Below are positions 54,540 through 62,412 of a stretch of 64,000 nucleotides of DNA, one piece after another. The stretch lies in assembly GCA_001724855.1 (NCBI GenBank), contig MEED01000001.1:1-64000 (forward strand), in the 5' to 3' direction. Numbering within the stretch: the first letter of the stretch is position 1; the number at the start of each line of letters is the position of its first letter. The notes under the pieces were generated by a model. It was not told where the DNA came from and did not search any database. It worked only from the letters and a program-made list of their open reading frames with translations. The stretch is from Lautropia sp. SCN 69-89. GTDB taxonomy: Bacteria > Pseudomonadota > Gammaproteobacteria > Burkholderiales > Burkholderiaceae_E. The translations under genes and the position numbers were made by a program.

Positions 54540-54767
54540 ATGCCGTATTTCGTCTTCCGCATGGGGGGCCTGGCCGGCCTGCCCGAGCGCCTCGCCGAGG
54601 CGCCCAGCTATCGCGAGGCCAAGGCGATCCTGCGCGATCTTCGCGCGCGCGAAGGCGACGACGCGGCGCCGATCCGCATGATCTTCGCCGCCAACGAGTT
54701 CGAGGCGGCCGACCTGCTGATGCAGCCGCGCGAGCCCGATCCGTCGCTGTACGGCGCCGACGACTGA
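54540..54767 (+). CDS. Unknown 75-residue protein after the Rieske fusion
   Basis: A 75-residue acidic protein (MPYFVFRMGGLAGLPERLAEAPSYREAKAILRDLRAR, ending PSLYGADD). The N terminus resembles short strand-helix proteins, and no cofactor motif is present. GGAGAAC is just before the ATG and the gene is 22 bases from the Rieske gene, which supports it as a real member of this operon. Confidence 0.6.
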   Translation: MPYFVFRMGGLAGLPERLAEAPSYREAKAILRDLRAREGDDAAPIRMIFAANEFEAADLLMQPREPDPSLYGADD

Positions 54768-54786
54768 TCACCGGCGCGCGCCGCGC

Positions 54787-55287
54787 ATGCCGCCACCCGA
54801 CGAGGACGCATTCCGCCTGCGGCGCCAGGCTGCGCTCGACCACCCCTGCCCGTTCGAGCGTGCGTTGCTCGCGCGATGCGCGGCCTGCAGCCGCGCGCGC
54901 ACGGTGCTGCTGGCCGAGCGCGAGGCGATCGGCTGCGATGCCCAGGCGGCCAGTGAACGCTGCCACGATTTTCGCGACCGGCTGCGCGCGGCGTCGCGCT
55001 TCGCGCTTCGCGCCGATCCGTCGGCGCCATGGCCGTTTTCGAAGGAAATCCGGCTGCAGTGCGGCGGCCTGATCGGCCTGGCCGTGGCGCTCGACGAGGA
55101 CGAGGCGCTCGACGAGGGCGAGGCGCTCGACGACAGCGAGGCGCCCGACGACGGCGCGGCCGCGACCGACGCCGATGCGCTGATTCAACGCGCGCTGCAG
55201 CGTTTTCGCGACCTGGACACGCTTCCCTGGTCGCGCATCATCCGGGCGGTGATTCGACACGAGCCGCGGCGACGAGCGCCTCGCTGA
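54787..55287 (+). CDS. Cysteine-rich unknown protein with an acidic repeat
   Basis: A 166-residue protein with six cysteines: DHPCPFERALLARCAACSRAR, then EAIGCDAQAASERC, and a conserved-looking IRLQCGGLIGLAVAL. The cysteine pattern suggests an iron-sulfur or zinc site. After residue 95 comes an acidic, repetitive Asp-Glu-Ala-Leu stretch. It is the last gene of the HTH-reductase/Rieske unit. Its last 50 bases overlap the end of the convergent minus-strand gene. I recall similar proteins near sulfur-oxidation genes but cannot name them. Confidence 0.6.
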   Translation: MPPPDEDAFRLRRQAALDHPCPFERALLARCAACSRARTVLLAEREAIGCDAQAASERCHDFRDRLRAASRFALRADPSAPWPFSKEIRLQCGGLIGLAVALDEDEALDEGEALDDSEAPDDGAAATDADALIQRALQRFRDLDTLPWSRIIRAVIRHEPRRRAPR

Positions 55288-56317
55288 AGGCCACGGCGCC
55301 GGGCGCCGCCGCCTCGTGCCAGGCGGCTAGCAGCGCGCGCGCCTGCGCGAGCCAGTGTTCGCGCTGTGCCTGCACCGCATCGGCCAGCGCGGCCGATGCG
55401 CCCGGAGCGCCGGGTGCGGCGCTGCGCCAGCGAAGGTAGCCGGCGCGCAACTCCGGCGCGAGCAGGCCACGCATGCCCTCGAGGTTGGCGAACCAGAAGT
55501 GGATCGACGCCCGCTCGTCGCGTTCGAGCAGCGTGGGCAGCGTCGACTCGCAGTCGGCGAGCAGGTCGCGGATCGCGCGGGCGACGAGCTCGCTGCGATG
55601 GTCGTCGAGCGATTCGAGCATGTGCTCCCACTGCGGCCCGAGCAGTGCAGCGGCGCGCCGCTCGCCCAGCTCGTGCAGGATCAGCGTCTCGGTCTCGGCC
55701 GCTGCGATTCGGTCGAGCGCAGCCTCGCGGTCGTCGCCGACCTGCCAGGCGTCGGCCGCCGCGCACAGCCCCTCGGCCGACGGCCGCTGCTGCGAGAGCT
55801 CCAGGCGCGTGCCGAGCCAGCGCCGCAGTACGTCGCGCCGCACCAGGACCTGGTCGCCGCGGCTGGTGGCCATCGGCGGATTGAGCCCGCGCGCATGCTC
55901 GCGTCCGGTGACCACGATGCTGGCGCCCTCGCGCGTCTGCGAATCGAGCCGTTCGGCCAGCACGAACTCGGGCCGGCGAAAACGCGCGAGCCCCGCCGCA
56001 TAGACCAGCCCGTGCGGATCGAGGCGCGCGTTGGCCGCTACCTCGTCGAACGCATCGACACCGCCGTCGATCGGCAGCGAATCGAAGTGCGAATCGGCCT
56101 GCCCCGCGAGCGACTCCCAGTGCGCCTCGCGCATCGCGATCCAGCGGCCGACCTCGGCGCGATCGGGCAACCGGTCGAGCGGCAGGCCGCGCTCCCAGCG
56201 GAAGAATTCGCGCATCTGCAGCAGGTAGGTGCACAGCGAGAGATCCTGCGCGTGCACCGCATCGGCGAGGTCGCAGTTGTGCTGGACCGCCGCGGCCAGT
56301 TCCTCGATGCCCGGCAT
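55238..56317 (-). CDS. Conserved protein of unknown function (Sfum_1244-like)
   Basis: A 359-residue cytoplasmic protein starting MPGIEELAAAVQHNCDLADAVHAQDLSLCTYLLQMREFFRWE. This opening matches my memory of the Sfum_1244 family found in sulfur-metabolizing bacteria, with moderate certainty. It is helical and has a HFW-containing segment SIHFWFANLEGMRG. It is the last gene of the minus-strand unit containing dsrE2 and tusA (10 bases from the S24 gene). Function unknown. Confidence 0.62.
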   Translation of the reverse strand: MPGIEELAAAVQHNCDLADAVHAQDLSLCTYLLQMREFFRWERGLPLDRLPDRAEVGRWIAMREAHWESLAGQADSHFDSLPIDGGVDAFDEVAANARLDPHGLVYAAGLARFRRPEFVLAERLDSQTREGASIVVTGREHARGLNPPMATSRGDQVLVRRDVLRRWLGTRLELSQQRPSAEGLCAAADAWQVGDDREAALDRIAAAETETLILHELGERRAAALLGPQWEHMLESLDDHRSELVARAIRDLLADCESTLPTLLERDERASIHFWFANLEGMRGLLAPELRAGYLRWRSAAPGAPGASAALADAVQAQREHWLAQARALLAAWHEAAAPGAVAFSEALVAAARVESPPG

Positions 56318-56327
56318 CGGCGCCTTC

Positions 56328-56747
56328 CTAGGCGACGTAACGCTTGCTGGCGCGGCGGCGGCCCGGTCTGGACTTCTGGATGATCACGCCGCGGACCGCC
56401 GACAGGTCGGCGATCGGGATGTCGGGATAGGCGGGATTGAGCGGGCGCAGCAGCCAGTTGCCGGCCGGGCTGCGCGCGAGCTGGCGGAAGATCCAGTCGT
56501 CGTCGCAGCGCGCGAGAACGAACGAACCGTCGGCCGCCAGGCCGTCGGGCTCGATGATGATGATCTCGCCCTCGGCAAACTCGGGCAGCATCGAGTCGCC
56601 GAGCACCATCAGCGCGAACGACTCGCCCGACGAGCAGCCGTCGCCCGCCTCGTGTCCACCGTCCTGGCCATCGACCGCATCCGGGCCGAGCGTCTCGACG
56701 CGGATCGGAAAGACCCGCTTCGAGCCGTCGGATCGGTGCGCGTCCAA
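56328..56747 (-). CDS. Degenerate S24/LexA-like peptidase-fold protein
   Basis: A 139-residue protein with the S24 serine motif LGDSMLPEFAEGEIIIIE (Ser52) and the following strand FVLARCDDDWIFRQL. In active LexA/UmuD-type enzymes a lysine follows in a motif like VKRL; here that place is Arg88, so catalysis seems lost. No HTH domain precedes it. The start is TTG at 56747, chosen because GAGGGAG lies just before it. It follows dsrE2 by seven bases; the role may be redox or ligand binding in sulfur trafficking. Confidence 0.65.
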   Translation of the reverse strand: MDAHRSDGSKRVFPIRVETLGPDAVDGQDGGHEAGDGCSSGESFALMVLGDSMLPEFAEGEIIIIEPDGLAADGSFVLARCDDDWIFRQLARSPAGNWLLRPLNPAYPDIPIADLSAVRGVIIQKSRPGRRRASKRYVA

Positions 56748-56754
56748 CGCTCCC

Positions 56755-57225
56755 TCAGATGTAGAGCTGGATGTCGGCCGAGCCGGCGAAGTCGAGGAAG
56801 GCGGTCGCACCGGCGAACTCGATGCCGTCGATGAACTCCTCGCGCTTGAACTCGAAGAGGTCGACCGTCATCTGGCAGGCGATGAACTTGACGTCGGCCT
56901 CGAGGCACAGCGAGCGCAGTTCCTCGACGGACGCCACGCCCTTGGCCTTCATCTTGGCCTTCATCATCATCGTCGCCATCGCCTCCATGCCCGGCAGCGC
57001 CTGCACGAGCACCGGCATCGGCACCGGCATCGGCATCGCGGGATTGCCGAGCGGGCTGACCCGCATGCCGCTCACGTCCTTGCGCAGCAGCGAAAGGCCA
57101 TAGAACGTGCAGAACACCTGCACCTCGTAGCCGAGCGCCGCTGCCGTCGAAGACAGGATCAGGGGCGGATACGCCCAGTCGAGCGTGCCCTTGGTGGCGA
57201 TGATCGCCATCTTCTTCGGTTCCAT
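56755..57225 (-). CDS. dsrE2: DsrE2-like sulfur-transfer protein
   Basis: A 156-residue DsrE/DsrF-family protein of the DsrE2 type: KKMAIIATKGTLDWAYPPLILSSTAAALGYEVQVFCTFYG (Cys39 as candidate carrier), VKFIACQMTVDLFEF with a second Cys, and C-terminal GATAFLDFAGSADIQLYI. Between them is a methionine- and proline-rich stretch (residues about 64-95, MPMPVPMPVLVQALPGMEA). DsrE2 sits with TusA and often rhodanese in sulfur-relay clusters. It is separated from tusA by 64 bases. GGAGACGC precedes the ATG. Confidence 0.88.
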   Translation of the reverse strand: MEPKKMAIIATKGTLDWAYPPLILSSTAAALGYEVQVFCTFYGLSLLRKDVSGMRVSPLGNPAMPMPVPMPVLVQALPGMEAMATMMMKAKMKAKGVASVEELRSLCLEADVKFIACQMTVDLFEFKREEFIDGIEFAGATAFLDFAGSADIQLYI

Positions 57226-57289
57226 GCGTCTCCCTCTGTCGGATTCCCGTTGAGATCCTGTCGACGGCGGCCTGGCGGCGCGCGCGGGC

Positions 57290-57517
57290 CTACTTCTTCT
57301 TGATCAGGAACACGTAGCTGCCACCTTCCTCGGCCGACTGCAGCAACTCGTTGCCGGTCTGCTTGGCGAAGGCTTCCATGTCCTTCACCGAACCGGAATC
57401 GGTCGAGGTGACGCGCAGCACCTGCCCGGAGCTGAGGTCGTTCAGCGCCTTCTTCGTCTTGATGATCGGAAGCGGACAGTTCAGGCCGCGCGCGTCGAGT
57501 TCCTTGTCGAAATTCAT
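57290..57517 (-). CDS. tusA: TusA sulfur carrier protein
   Basis: A 75-residue TusA with the carrier cysteine Cys14 in GLNCPLPIIKTKKALNDL. It passes persulfide sulfur toward DsrE2, DsrEFH and DsrC. AAGGGAGA stands before the ATG at 57517. It is the first gene after a 149-base gap holding a perfect TACCCT-AGGGTA inverted repeat. Confidence 0.92.
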   Translation of the reverse strand: MNFDKELDARGLNCPLPIIKTKKALNDLSSGQVLRVTSTDSGSVKDMEAFAKQTGNELLQSAEEGGSYVFLIKKK

Positions 57518-57626
57518 CGTCGATTCTCCCTTCGTTGATCGATCGGCGTTTGCCGCCGGCCGTGGCCACACGGCCGCGCACCGGAGCCTAACTGCAAATT
57601 ACGCGCAATCGCCGGAGCGGCGTCCA

Positions 57627-57641
57627 TACCCTCGTAGGGTA
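57627..57641. promoter_or_regulatory. Inverted-repeat operator (site 4 of 5) before tusA
   Basis: TACCCTCGTAGGGTA with perfect six-base arms around CGT. It is 110 bases upstream of tusA and 26 bases after the dsrC-like stop on the minus strand. A weak -10-like TAATTT begins at 57601. The flanking TATGGACGCC resembles the element near 24115-24106. Confidence 0.55.
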
Positions 57642-57666
57642 AGCGGTCGCTGCCGACTGTACGTGC

Positions 57667-57999
57667 TCAGTATCCACCCTTGCCGAAGGGCTTCGTCAGG
57701 CCGGCGACGCGCGGACCCTGCCGGGCCGGCTGGTTCGGGAACAACTCGTAGAGCTTCGACTTCCAGTCGGTCCCGGGATGAGCCTCGTCGAACTCCTTGA
57801 CCATCGCGCGGAAGTTCGGCGTATGGCCCTCGTCCCGGAACCGCTCGCGCAGCCAACCGATCACCAGCCAGTGCTCGTCGGTGAGCGAGATTCCCTCGGC
57901 CTGCGCGATCACGCGCGCCGCCTCGTCGCTGAAGTCGGCCTCGAGCAGGAAGCCTTCGTCGTCCGCCTCGACCTCGACGCCGTTGATCAGGTACGCCAA
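57667..57999 (-). CDS. DsrC-family protein lacking both cysteines
   Basis: A 110-residue protein with the DsrC fold (DDEGFLLEADFSDEAARVIAQAEGISLTDEHWLVIGWLRERFRDE, then KLYELFPNQPARQGPRVAGLTKPFGKGGY). The C-terminal arm keeps its length, but the first cysteine is replaced (QGPRVAG) and the last two residues are GY, so no cysteine remains. It cannot carry sulfur in the DsrC manner and might compete for, or mark, DsrC-binding partners, or have a regulatory role. It lies between the porin gene and tusA. Confidence 0.85.
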   Translation of the reverse strand: MAYLINGVEVEADDEGFLLEADFSDEAARVIAQAEGISLTDEHWLVIGWLRERFRDEGHTPNFRAMVKEFDEAHPGTDWKSKLYELFPNQPARQGPRVAGLTKPFGKGGY

Positions 58000-58023
58000 T
58001 GTCCGTCCCTCGTCTTGCTTCGT

Positions 58024-59262
58024 TCAGAACCGCCAGCCGAATGCGACGCCCAGCGAGTTCTGGTGCATGCGCAGATCGGCGGTGCCACCGCCCAGCATCG
58101 GCGGGAGTCCGCCGCTGACCGTCTTCTCGAACCCGTGCATGTAGGCGACGCTCAGCTCCTTGCCGTCGCCGAGCTGCCAGGTCGCGCCCAGCGTCAGGTG
58201 GTTCTCGATCACGCCGGGCGCGAGCATGTTGAAGAACACCTCGCTCGACGGGATCGGCTGGCGGCCTGCGCTGATGCCGCCACGCAGCGTCAACGTGTCG
58301 CTGAGCGCGTAGCTGGCGCCGAGCTTGAACACCGTCATGTCGCGCCAGCCGAAGCCCGGCCCACCCTTCGCGCCCAGCGGCAGCGCCGACGCGCCGGTAT
58401 CGCCGACCGACGGAACACCACTGTAGTCGATCTGCTGCACGTCGGCCGCGATCGTGAGCTTCGGCGTCGCCTTCACCGCGATGCCCACCCCGTAGTTCGC
58501 CGGGATATCGAAGGCACCGCGATCGGGGAACAGGCCCGCGTAGTCACCGAACCGGCCCATTCTGGTCTTGGTCTGGTAGGTCGCGCCGAGCGTCACCATG
58601 TCGCTCATGCGACCGGTCCAGCCGATGCGCACGCCCCAGCCCGACGACGAGTCTTCGCCCTTGTTGGTCAGCTTCGTCGGGTCCGACGACATCATCGCGA
58701 ACGGCTGCAGGCCGTACGCAGAGAAACGCTGGTGCGCCAGGTTCAGCGAAATGCCGACCGCGTGGTCCGGCGTGATCTTGTACGCCACCGTCGGCGCGAT
58801 GAACAGCTGCGTGAGGTCGACGCCGGTGGTCCCGGTGACACCCCACGCCGCGAACGGCGACTTCTCGTAGGTGGTGTTCATCCCGCCGTTGCCGTAGACC
58901 GACACGCCGATCGCGAGGTTCGGGTTCACCATGCGGTTGTAGCCGAAGTCGGGCACGAAGAACTTGTCGCGCCCGTCGCCGTCGTAGCTGCCGTTCAGTC
59001 CGGCACCGTTGCCGCTGATCGTGGTGTCGCGGGCGGGCATGAACACGTCGAGCCCGACGTCCATCCGGCTGCCCACGAGAGCCATGCCGGCCGGGTTCGT
59101 CGCCGCGGCCATCGCATCCTGCGGCAGCGCGATGCCGACGCCGGCCATGCCCTTGGACTTGATCCCGTAACCGTGCGAGAAATAGCCGTTGGTCGCATGA
59201 CCGAGCGCGGGCGCCAGGCATGCTGCCACCGCAAGCGCAACCTGAGTGATCCTGAATTTCAC
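58024..59262 (-). CDS. FadL/OmpP1-type outer-membrane transport protein
   Basis: A 412-residue beta-barrel with a signal peptide (KFRITQVALAVAACLAPALGHA) and a mature N terminus TNGYFSHGYGIKSKGMAGVGIALPQDAMAAATNPAGMA that fits the FadL plug, ending in FGWRF with terminal Phe. FadL proteins import hydrophobic compounds across the outer membrane. In this sulfur island it may take up hydrophobic sulfur species. The start is GTG at 59262 (ribosome site GGGGAG). An operator-like palindrome and TTATGG lie upstream. Confidence 0.85.
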   Translation of the reverse strand: MKFRITQVALAVAACLAPALGHATNGYFSHGYGIKSKGMAGVGIALPQDAMAAATNPAGMALVGSRMDVGLDVFMPARDTTISGNGAGLNGSYDGDGRDKFFVPDFGYNRMVNPNLAIGVSVYGNGGMNTTYEKSPFAAWGVTGTTGVDLTQLFIAPTVAYKITPDHAVGISLNLAHQRFSAYGLQPFAMMSSDPTKLTNKGEDSSSGWGVRIGWTGRMSDMVTLGATYQTKTRMGRFGDYAGLFPDRGAFDIPANYGVGIAVKATPKLTIAADVQQIDYSGVPSVGDTGASALPLGAKGGPGFGWRDMTVFKLGASYALSDTLTLRGGISAGRQPIPSSEVFFNMLAPGVIENHLTLGATWQLGDGKELSVAYMHGFEKTVSGGLPPMLGGGTADLRMHQNSLGVAFGWRF

Positions 59263-59351
59263 GATGTCTCCCCCACCCTTGTTGTCGTGCCCGGCGCGGG
59301 CCCCTCCCCGCGACCGCCGCCATGCATATTCCGGGGGCGCCCGGAACCCGT

Positions 59352-59357
59352 CCATAA
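59352..59357 (-). promoter_or_regulatory. Putative -10 element of the fadL-like gene
   Basis: TTATGG on the minus strand within GGTTATGGACG, identical over 11 bases to the element at 24120-24110 and at nearly the same distance from its palindrome. Confidence 0.45.
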
Positions 59358-59378
59358 CCCTGATGATAGGCGAGGTAT

Positions 59379-59393
59379 TACCTTAAAGGGGTA
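59379..59393. promoter_or_regulatory. Inverted-repeat operator (site 5 of 5) before the fadL-like gene
   Basis: TACCTTAAAGGGGTA, arms TACC and GGTA extended by TT/AA. The centre lies 124 bases before the GTG at 59262 and 29 bases before the TTATGG. It shares AAGGGGTATG with site 1 at 19472-19487. Confidence 0.6.
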
Positions 59394-59406
59394 TGGAGTA
59401 TTCGCG

Positions 59407-59679
59407 CTACGCGGTCGGCCGCGTTTCGAAGCCGTGGAACTCCCCGCTGGCCGCTTCCACGTCGACGCGGATGACACGCGCGGCCGGCGGCCCTTGCCCC
59501 GCCCAGCGAATCAGATCTTCCACCGCCGCAGGCTCGCCCGCAACCACCGCCTCGACCGAACCGTCGCTGCGATTGCGCACCCAGCCGGCCAGGCCGCGGC
59601 GCCGGGCCTCACGCGCCAGCGATGCGCGAAAGCCCACACCCTGCACCAGGCCGTGGATCATCAGCCTTCGCTGCAACAC
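59407..59679 (-). CDS. acyP: Acylphosphatase
   Basis: A 90-residue acylphosphatase with the signature [41 protein letters not shown] containing the catalytic Arg and Asn. It hydrolyses acyl phosphates such as carbamoyl phosphate. The start at GTG 59679 gives the normal spacing to VQGVGFR and has GGGGAC upstream; it lies inside the end of the EamA gene (18-base overlap). Confidence 0.85.
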   Translation of the reverse strand: MLQRRLMIHGLVQGVGFRASLAREARRRGLAGWVRNRSDGSVEAVVAGEPAAVEDLIRWAGQGPPAARVIRVDVEAASGEFHGFETRPTA

Positions 59680-59696
59680 GGCGCCGTCCCCGGCCG

Positions 59697-60584
59697 TCAG
59701 CGCCCGGCTCGCCCGACGGCACGCGCACGGGTCGCCAGTACCGCGGCGATGCCCCCGAGCACGGCTACCGACGCAAGCAGCAGCCGGGGCGTGAGCGGCT
59801 CGGACAGCATCAGCACGCCGCCGATCGCGGCGATCGGCGGCACCGACAACTGGACCGTCGCGGCGCGCATCGCAGACAGCCCGCGCAGCGCCGCGTACCA
59901 GATCACGTAGCCGATCCCGGACGTCAGTGCACCGGAGGCGACCGCCAACGCCACGCCCGCAGCGTCGGCATGCGCCGCCGCGACCGCGACGAGCGACAGC
60001 GCCGCCGCCAGCGGCACCGCCCGGGCGAAGTTCGACGCGGTCGCGGCCAGCGGATCGGCGATGCCGCGGCCGCGCAACGAATAGATGCCCCAGGCGGCCC
60101 CGGCCAGCGCCATCGAGGCCGCGCCCGCCGGCGCGGGCGCGGCGATCCCCGGTGACACCAGGTAGACGAGCCCCGCGACGGCCGCCGCCAGGCCGCCCCA
60201 GGCCGCCGGCGCGAAACGCTCGCCGGCGCGCAGGCCCGCGCCCAGCATCGTGAGTTGGACCGCGCCGAACAGGATCAGCGCTCCGGTGCCGGCGGGCAGG
60301 CTCAGGTAGGCGAACGAGAACAGCGCGACGTAGGCGAACAGCATCGTCGCCGCGAGCCAGTCGGCGGACGGCGCGCCGCCTTGCGGCCGAGGGCGCAGCC
60401 GCACGATCAGCGCCAGCGCGAGCGCCCCCGATGCCAGCCTGATCGATCCGAAGCTGGCGGGATCGATCCGCGGCTGCGCGAGCGCGAGCCGGCACAGCAG
60501 CGAGTTCGCCGCGAAGGCGAGCATCGCTGCGCCGGTGAGCAGGAGGGTCCGCAGGGTCGACACGGTTGGCATCCATCTTCGCAT
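59697..60584 (-). CDS. EamA/DMT-family transporter
   Basis: A 295-residue inner-membrane protein with ten hydrophobic helices arranged as two EamA repeats (about residues 10-140 and 150-285; for example [14 protein letters not shown] and [39 protein letters not shown]). Metabolite or drug exporters of unknown substrate. ATG at 60584 or 60572 are both possible; neither has a strong ribosome site. Confidence 0.8.
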   Translation of the reverse strand: MRRWMPTVSTLRTLLLTGAAMLAFAANSLLCRLALAQPRIDPASFGSIRLASGALALALIVRLRPRPQGGAPSADWLAATMLFAYVALFSFAYLSLPAGTGALILFGAVQLTMLGAGLRAGERFAPAAWGGLAAAVAGLVYLVSPGIAAPAPAGAASMALAGAAWGIYSLRGRGIADPLAATASNFARAVPLAAALSLVAVAAAHADAAGVALAVASGALTSGIGYVIWYAALRGLSAMRAATVQLSVPPIAAIGGVLMLSEPLTPRLLLASVAVLGGIAAVLATRARAVGRAGR

Positions 60585-60727
60585 CGCGGCCGCGAGGCTG
60601 TCATCCACCCGACATGCGGGGCGGCAGGTACCCCGTCGCATGGGGGAGGTCGCATTCGCGCCTTGCCCACCGGGCCCTTCACGCACTACGATGCGGCGCC
60701 GATCCCGGCATCGCGAGCAGCCGATCC

Positions 60728-61798
60728 GTGAGCGCCCCGAAAACCCGATCCCCCGACCACGACGCCGACGCCGCGCGCGAGGGCTATCTCGAGGAAACCC
60801 GCTCGTCGCGGCTGTACCTCGAACTGGCCGGGATCGAATCCGAGGCGCGCATCGCGCGGATGTACCGTGACCTCGCGGGGATGGCCGCACGGCAGGCCGC
60901 GCTCTGGACCGACAGGCTGCGTGCGGCCGGCCAACCGATCCCGGCCGAGGCGCCGCTCGGCTTTCGCGCTCGTGCCGCGCTGGCGCTGGCGCGCCGCATC
61001 GGAATCCGGCCGATGCGCAGCGTCTTCGCCGCATTGAAGGTCCGTGGACTGTCGGTGTACTCGGCGCCGCCCGCGGCCGGCCATCCGAGAGTCACTCGCG
61101 TCGACGAGATCGGGCGGCGGCACCGCACCGGCGGCGGCAACCTGCGCGCCGCAGTGTTCGGCGTGAACGACGGACTGGTGTCGAACGCGAGCCTGATCAT
61201 GGGCATGGCGGGCGCTGCCGCCGAGCCGCGCACGCTGCTGCTCACCGGAGTGGCCGGGCTGCTGGCCGGCGCGTTCTCGATGGCCGCCGGCGAATACGTG
61301 TCGGTGCGCTCGCAGCGCGAAGTCTTCGAGTACCAGATCGGCCTGGAGCGCGAGGAACTCGAGGCATATCCGCAGGCCGAGGCCGACGAACTCGCGCTGA
61401 TCTACGAGACCAGGGGCTTCGAGCGCGACGACGCGCGGCGGCTCGCGCAGACACTGATCGCAGACCCCGAACGCGCGCTCGATGCGCTCGCGCGCGAGGA
61501 GCTCGGGCTGAACCCGGACGAACTGGGCTCGCCGTGGGGAGCCGCGAGTGCTTCGTTCCTGGCGTTCGCCGCGGGCGCAGCGATCCCGCTGCTGCCCTTC
61601 GTGCTCGACGAAGGGCCGCGCGCATTCGCGGCCTCGATCGGGATTGCTGCGGTGGCGCTGTTCGGCGTCGGGGCGACGCTGTCGTTGTTCACCGGGCGCA
61701 GCGCCCTCGCGTCGGGCCTGCGGATGCTGGCAATCGGAGCGGCCGCAGGCGCGGCCACCTACGCGATCGGCAGCCTGGTGGGGGTCGGCGTGGCCTGA
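60728..61798 (+). CDS. Ferritin-like plus VIT1/CCC1-type metal transporter
   Basis: A 356-residue protein with a soluble N-terminal ferritin-like helix bundle (EGYLEETRSSRLYLELAGIESEARIARMYRDLAG, about residues 18-125) and a C-terminal VIT1/CCC1 domain with GVNDGLVSNASLIMGMAGA and MAAGEYVSVRSQREVFE plus four hydrophobic helices. VIT proteins move Fe(II) or Mn(II). The start is GTG at 60728 with no clear ribosome site. It is divergent from the EamA gene and may serve iron supply for the many iron-sulfur proteins of the island. Confidence 0.82.
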   Translation: MSAPKTRSPDHDADAAREGYLEETRSSRLYLELAGIESEARIARMYRDLAGMAARQAALWTDRLRAAGQPIPAEAPLGFRARAALALARRIGIRPMRSVFAALKVRGLSVYSAPPAAGHPRVTRVDEIGRRHRTGGGNLRAAVFGVNDGLVSNASLIMGMAGAAAEPRTLLLTGVAGLLAGAFSMAAGEYVSVRSQREVFEYQIGLEREELEAYPQAEADELALIYETRGFERDDARRLAQTLIADPERALDALAREELGLNPDELGSPWGAASASFLAFAAGAAIPLLPFVLDEGPRAFAASIGIAAVALFGVGATLSLFTGRSALASGLRMLAIGAAAGAATYAIGSLVGVGVA

Positions 61799-61826
61799 GC
61801 GGCGGTCGCCGCCCGAAGTTGCCGCC

Positions 61827-62402
61827 CTACAGCAGCCCCATCTCGAGCTGGGCGGACTCGCTCATCATCTCGCGGCTCCACGGAGGATCCCAGACGAGCT
61901 CGACGTCGACGTCTTCGACATTCGGGATGCCCAGCAGCTTCGTGCGCGCCTCGTCGGCCAGCAGCGTGCCCATGCCGCAGCCGGCCGCGGTCAGCGTCAT
62001 GCGCACGTCGATGCGGAACTTCTCGCCCTCGACCGGCTTGACTTCGCAGGCATAGACCAGCCCGAGGTTGACGATGTCGATCGGAATCTCGGGGTCGTAG
62101 CAGGTGCCCAGTTGCGCCCACGCAGCCTTCTCGATGGCTTCGACGGTGGTCGGAGGGCCGTTGCCCACGCCCAGCGAGAGTTCCTCGGACGGATCGAGTT
62201 CGAGACCCAGCGCATCGGCATGTCGGCCGTCGATGCGGTACAGGTTGCCGTCGACCATCACGGTGAAGGTGCCGCCCAGCTGCTGGCTGATGTAGCCGAC
62301 GCGCCCTGCCTCCAGCGTGGTAGCCGTGCCCCAAGGCACCGCCACCGCGGGGCAATCGCGGGTGAGCGTGACTTCCTGGATGTCGCCGTGCCGGTAACCC
62401 AT
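61827..62402 (-). CDS. sufT: SufT, DUF59-type iron-sulfur maturation protein
   Basis: A 191-residue protein. The N-terminal part (MGYRHGDIQEVTLTRDCPAVAVPWGT) and the C-terminal DUF59/MIP18 domain (EAIEKAAWAQLGTCYDPEIPIDIVNLGLVY, MTLTAAGCGMGTLLADEA) match SufT. It assists iron-sulfur protein maturation with SufU/SufS. Last gene of the visible suf unit. Confidence 0.9.
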   Translation of the reverse strand: MGYRHGDIQEVTLTRDCPAVAVPWGTATTLEAGRVGYISQQLGGTFTVMVDGNLYRIDGRHADALGLELDPSEELSLGVGNGPPTTVEAIEKAAWAQLGTCYDPEIPIDIVNLGLVYACEVKPVEGEKFRIDVRMTLTAAGCGMGTLLADEARTKLLGIPNVEDVDVELVWDPPWSREMMSESAQLEMGLL

Positions 62403-62412
62403 CGCATCTACC

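Noticed and set aside
60640-60662. TACCCCGTCGCATGGGGGA between the EamA and VIT genes
   Set aside because: It has CCCC/GGGG arms but a longer centre and no terminal GTA, and the neighbours are not sulfur genes.
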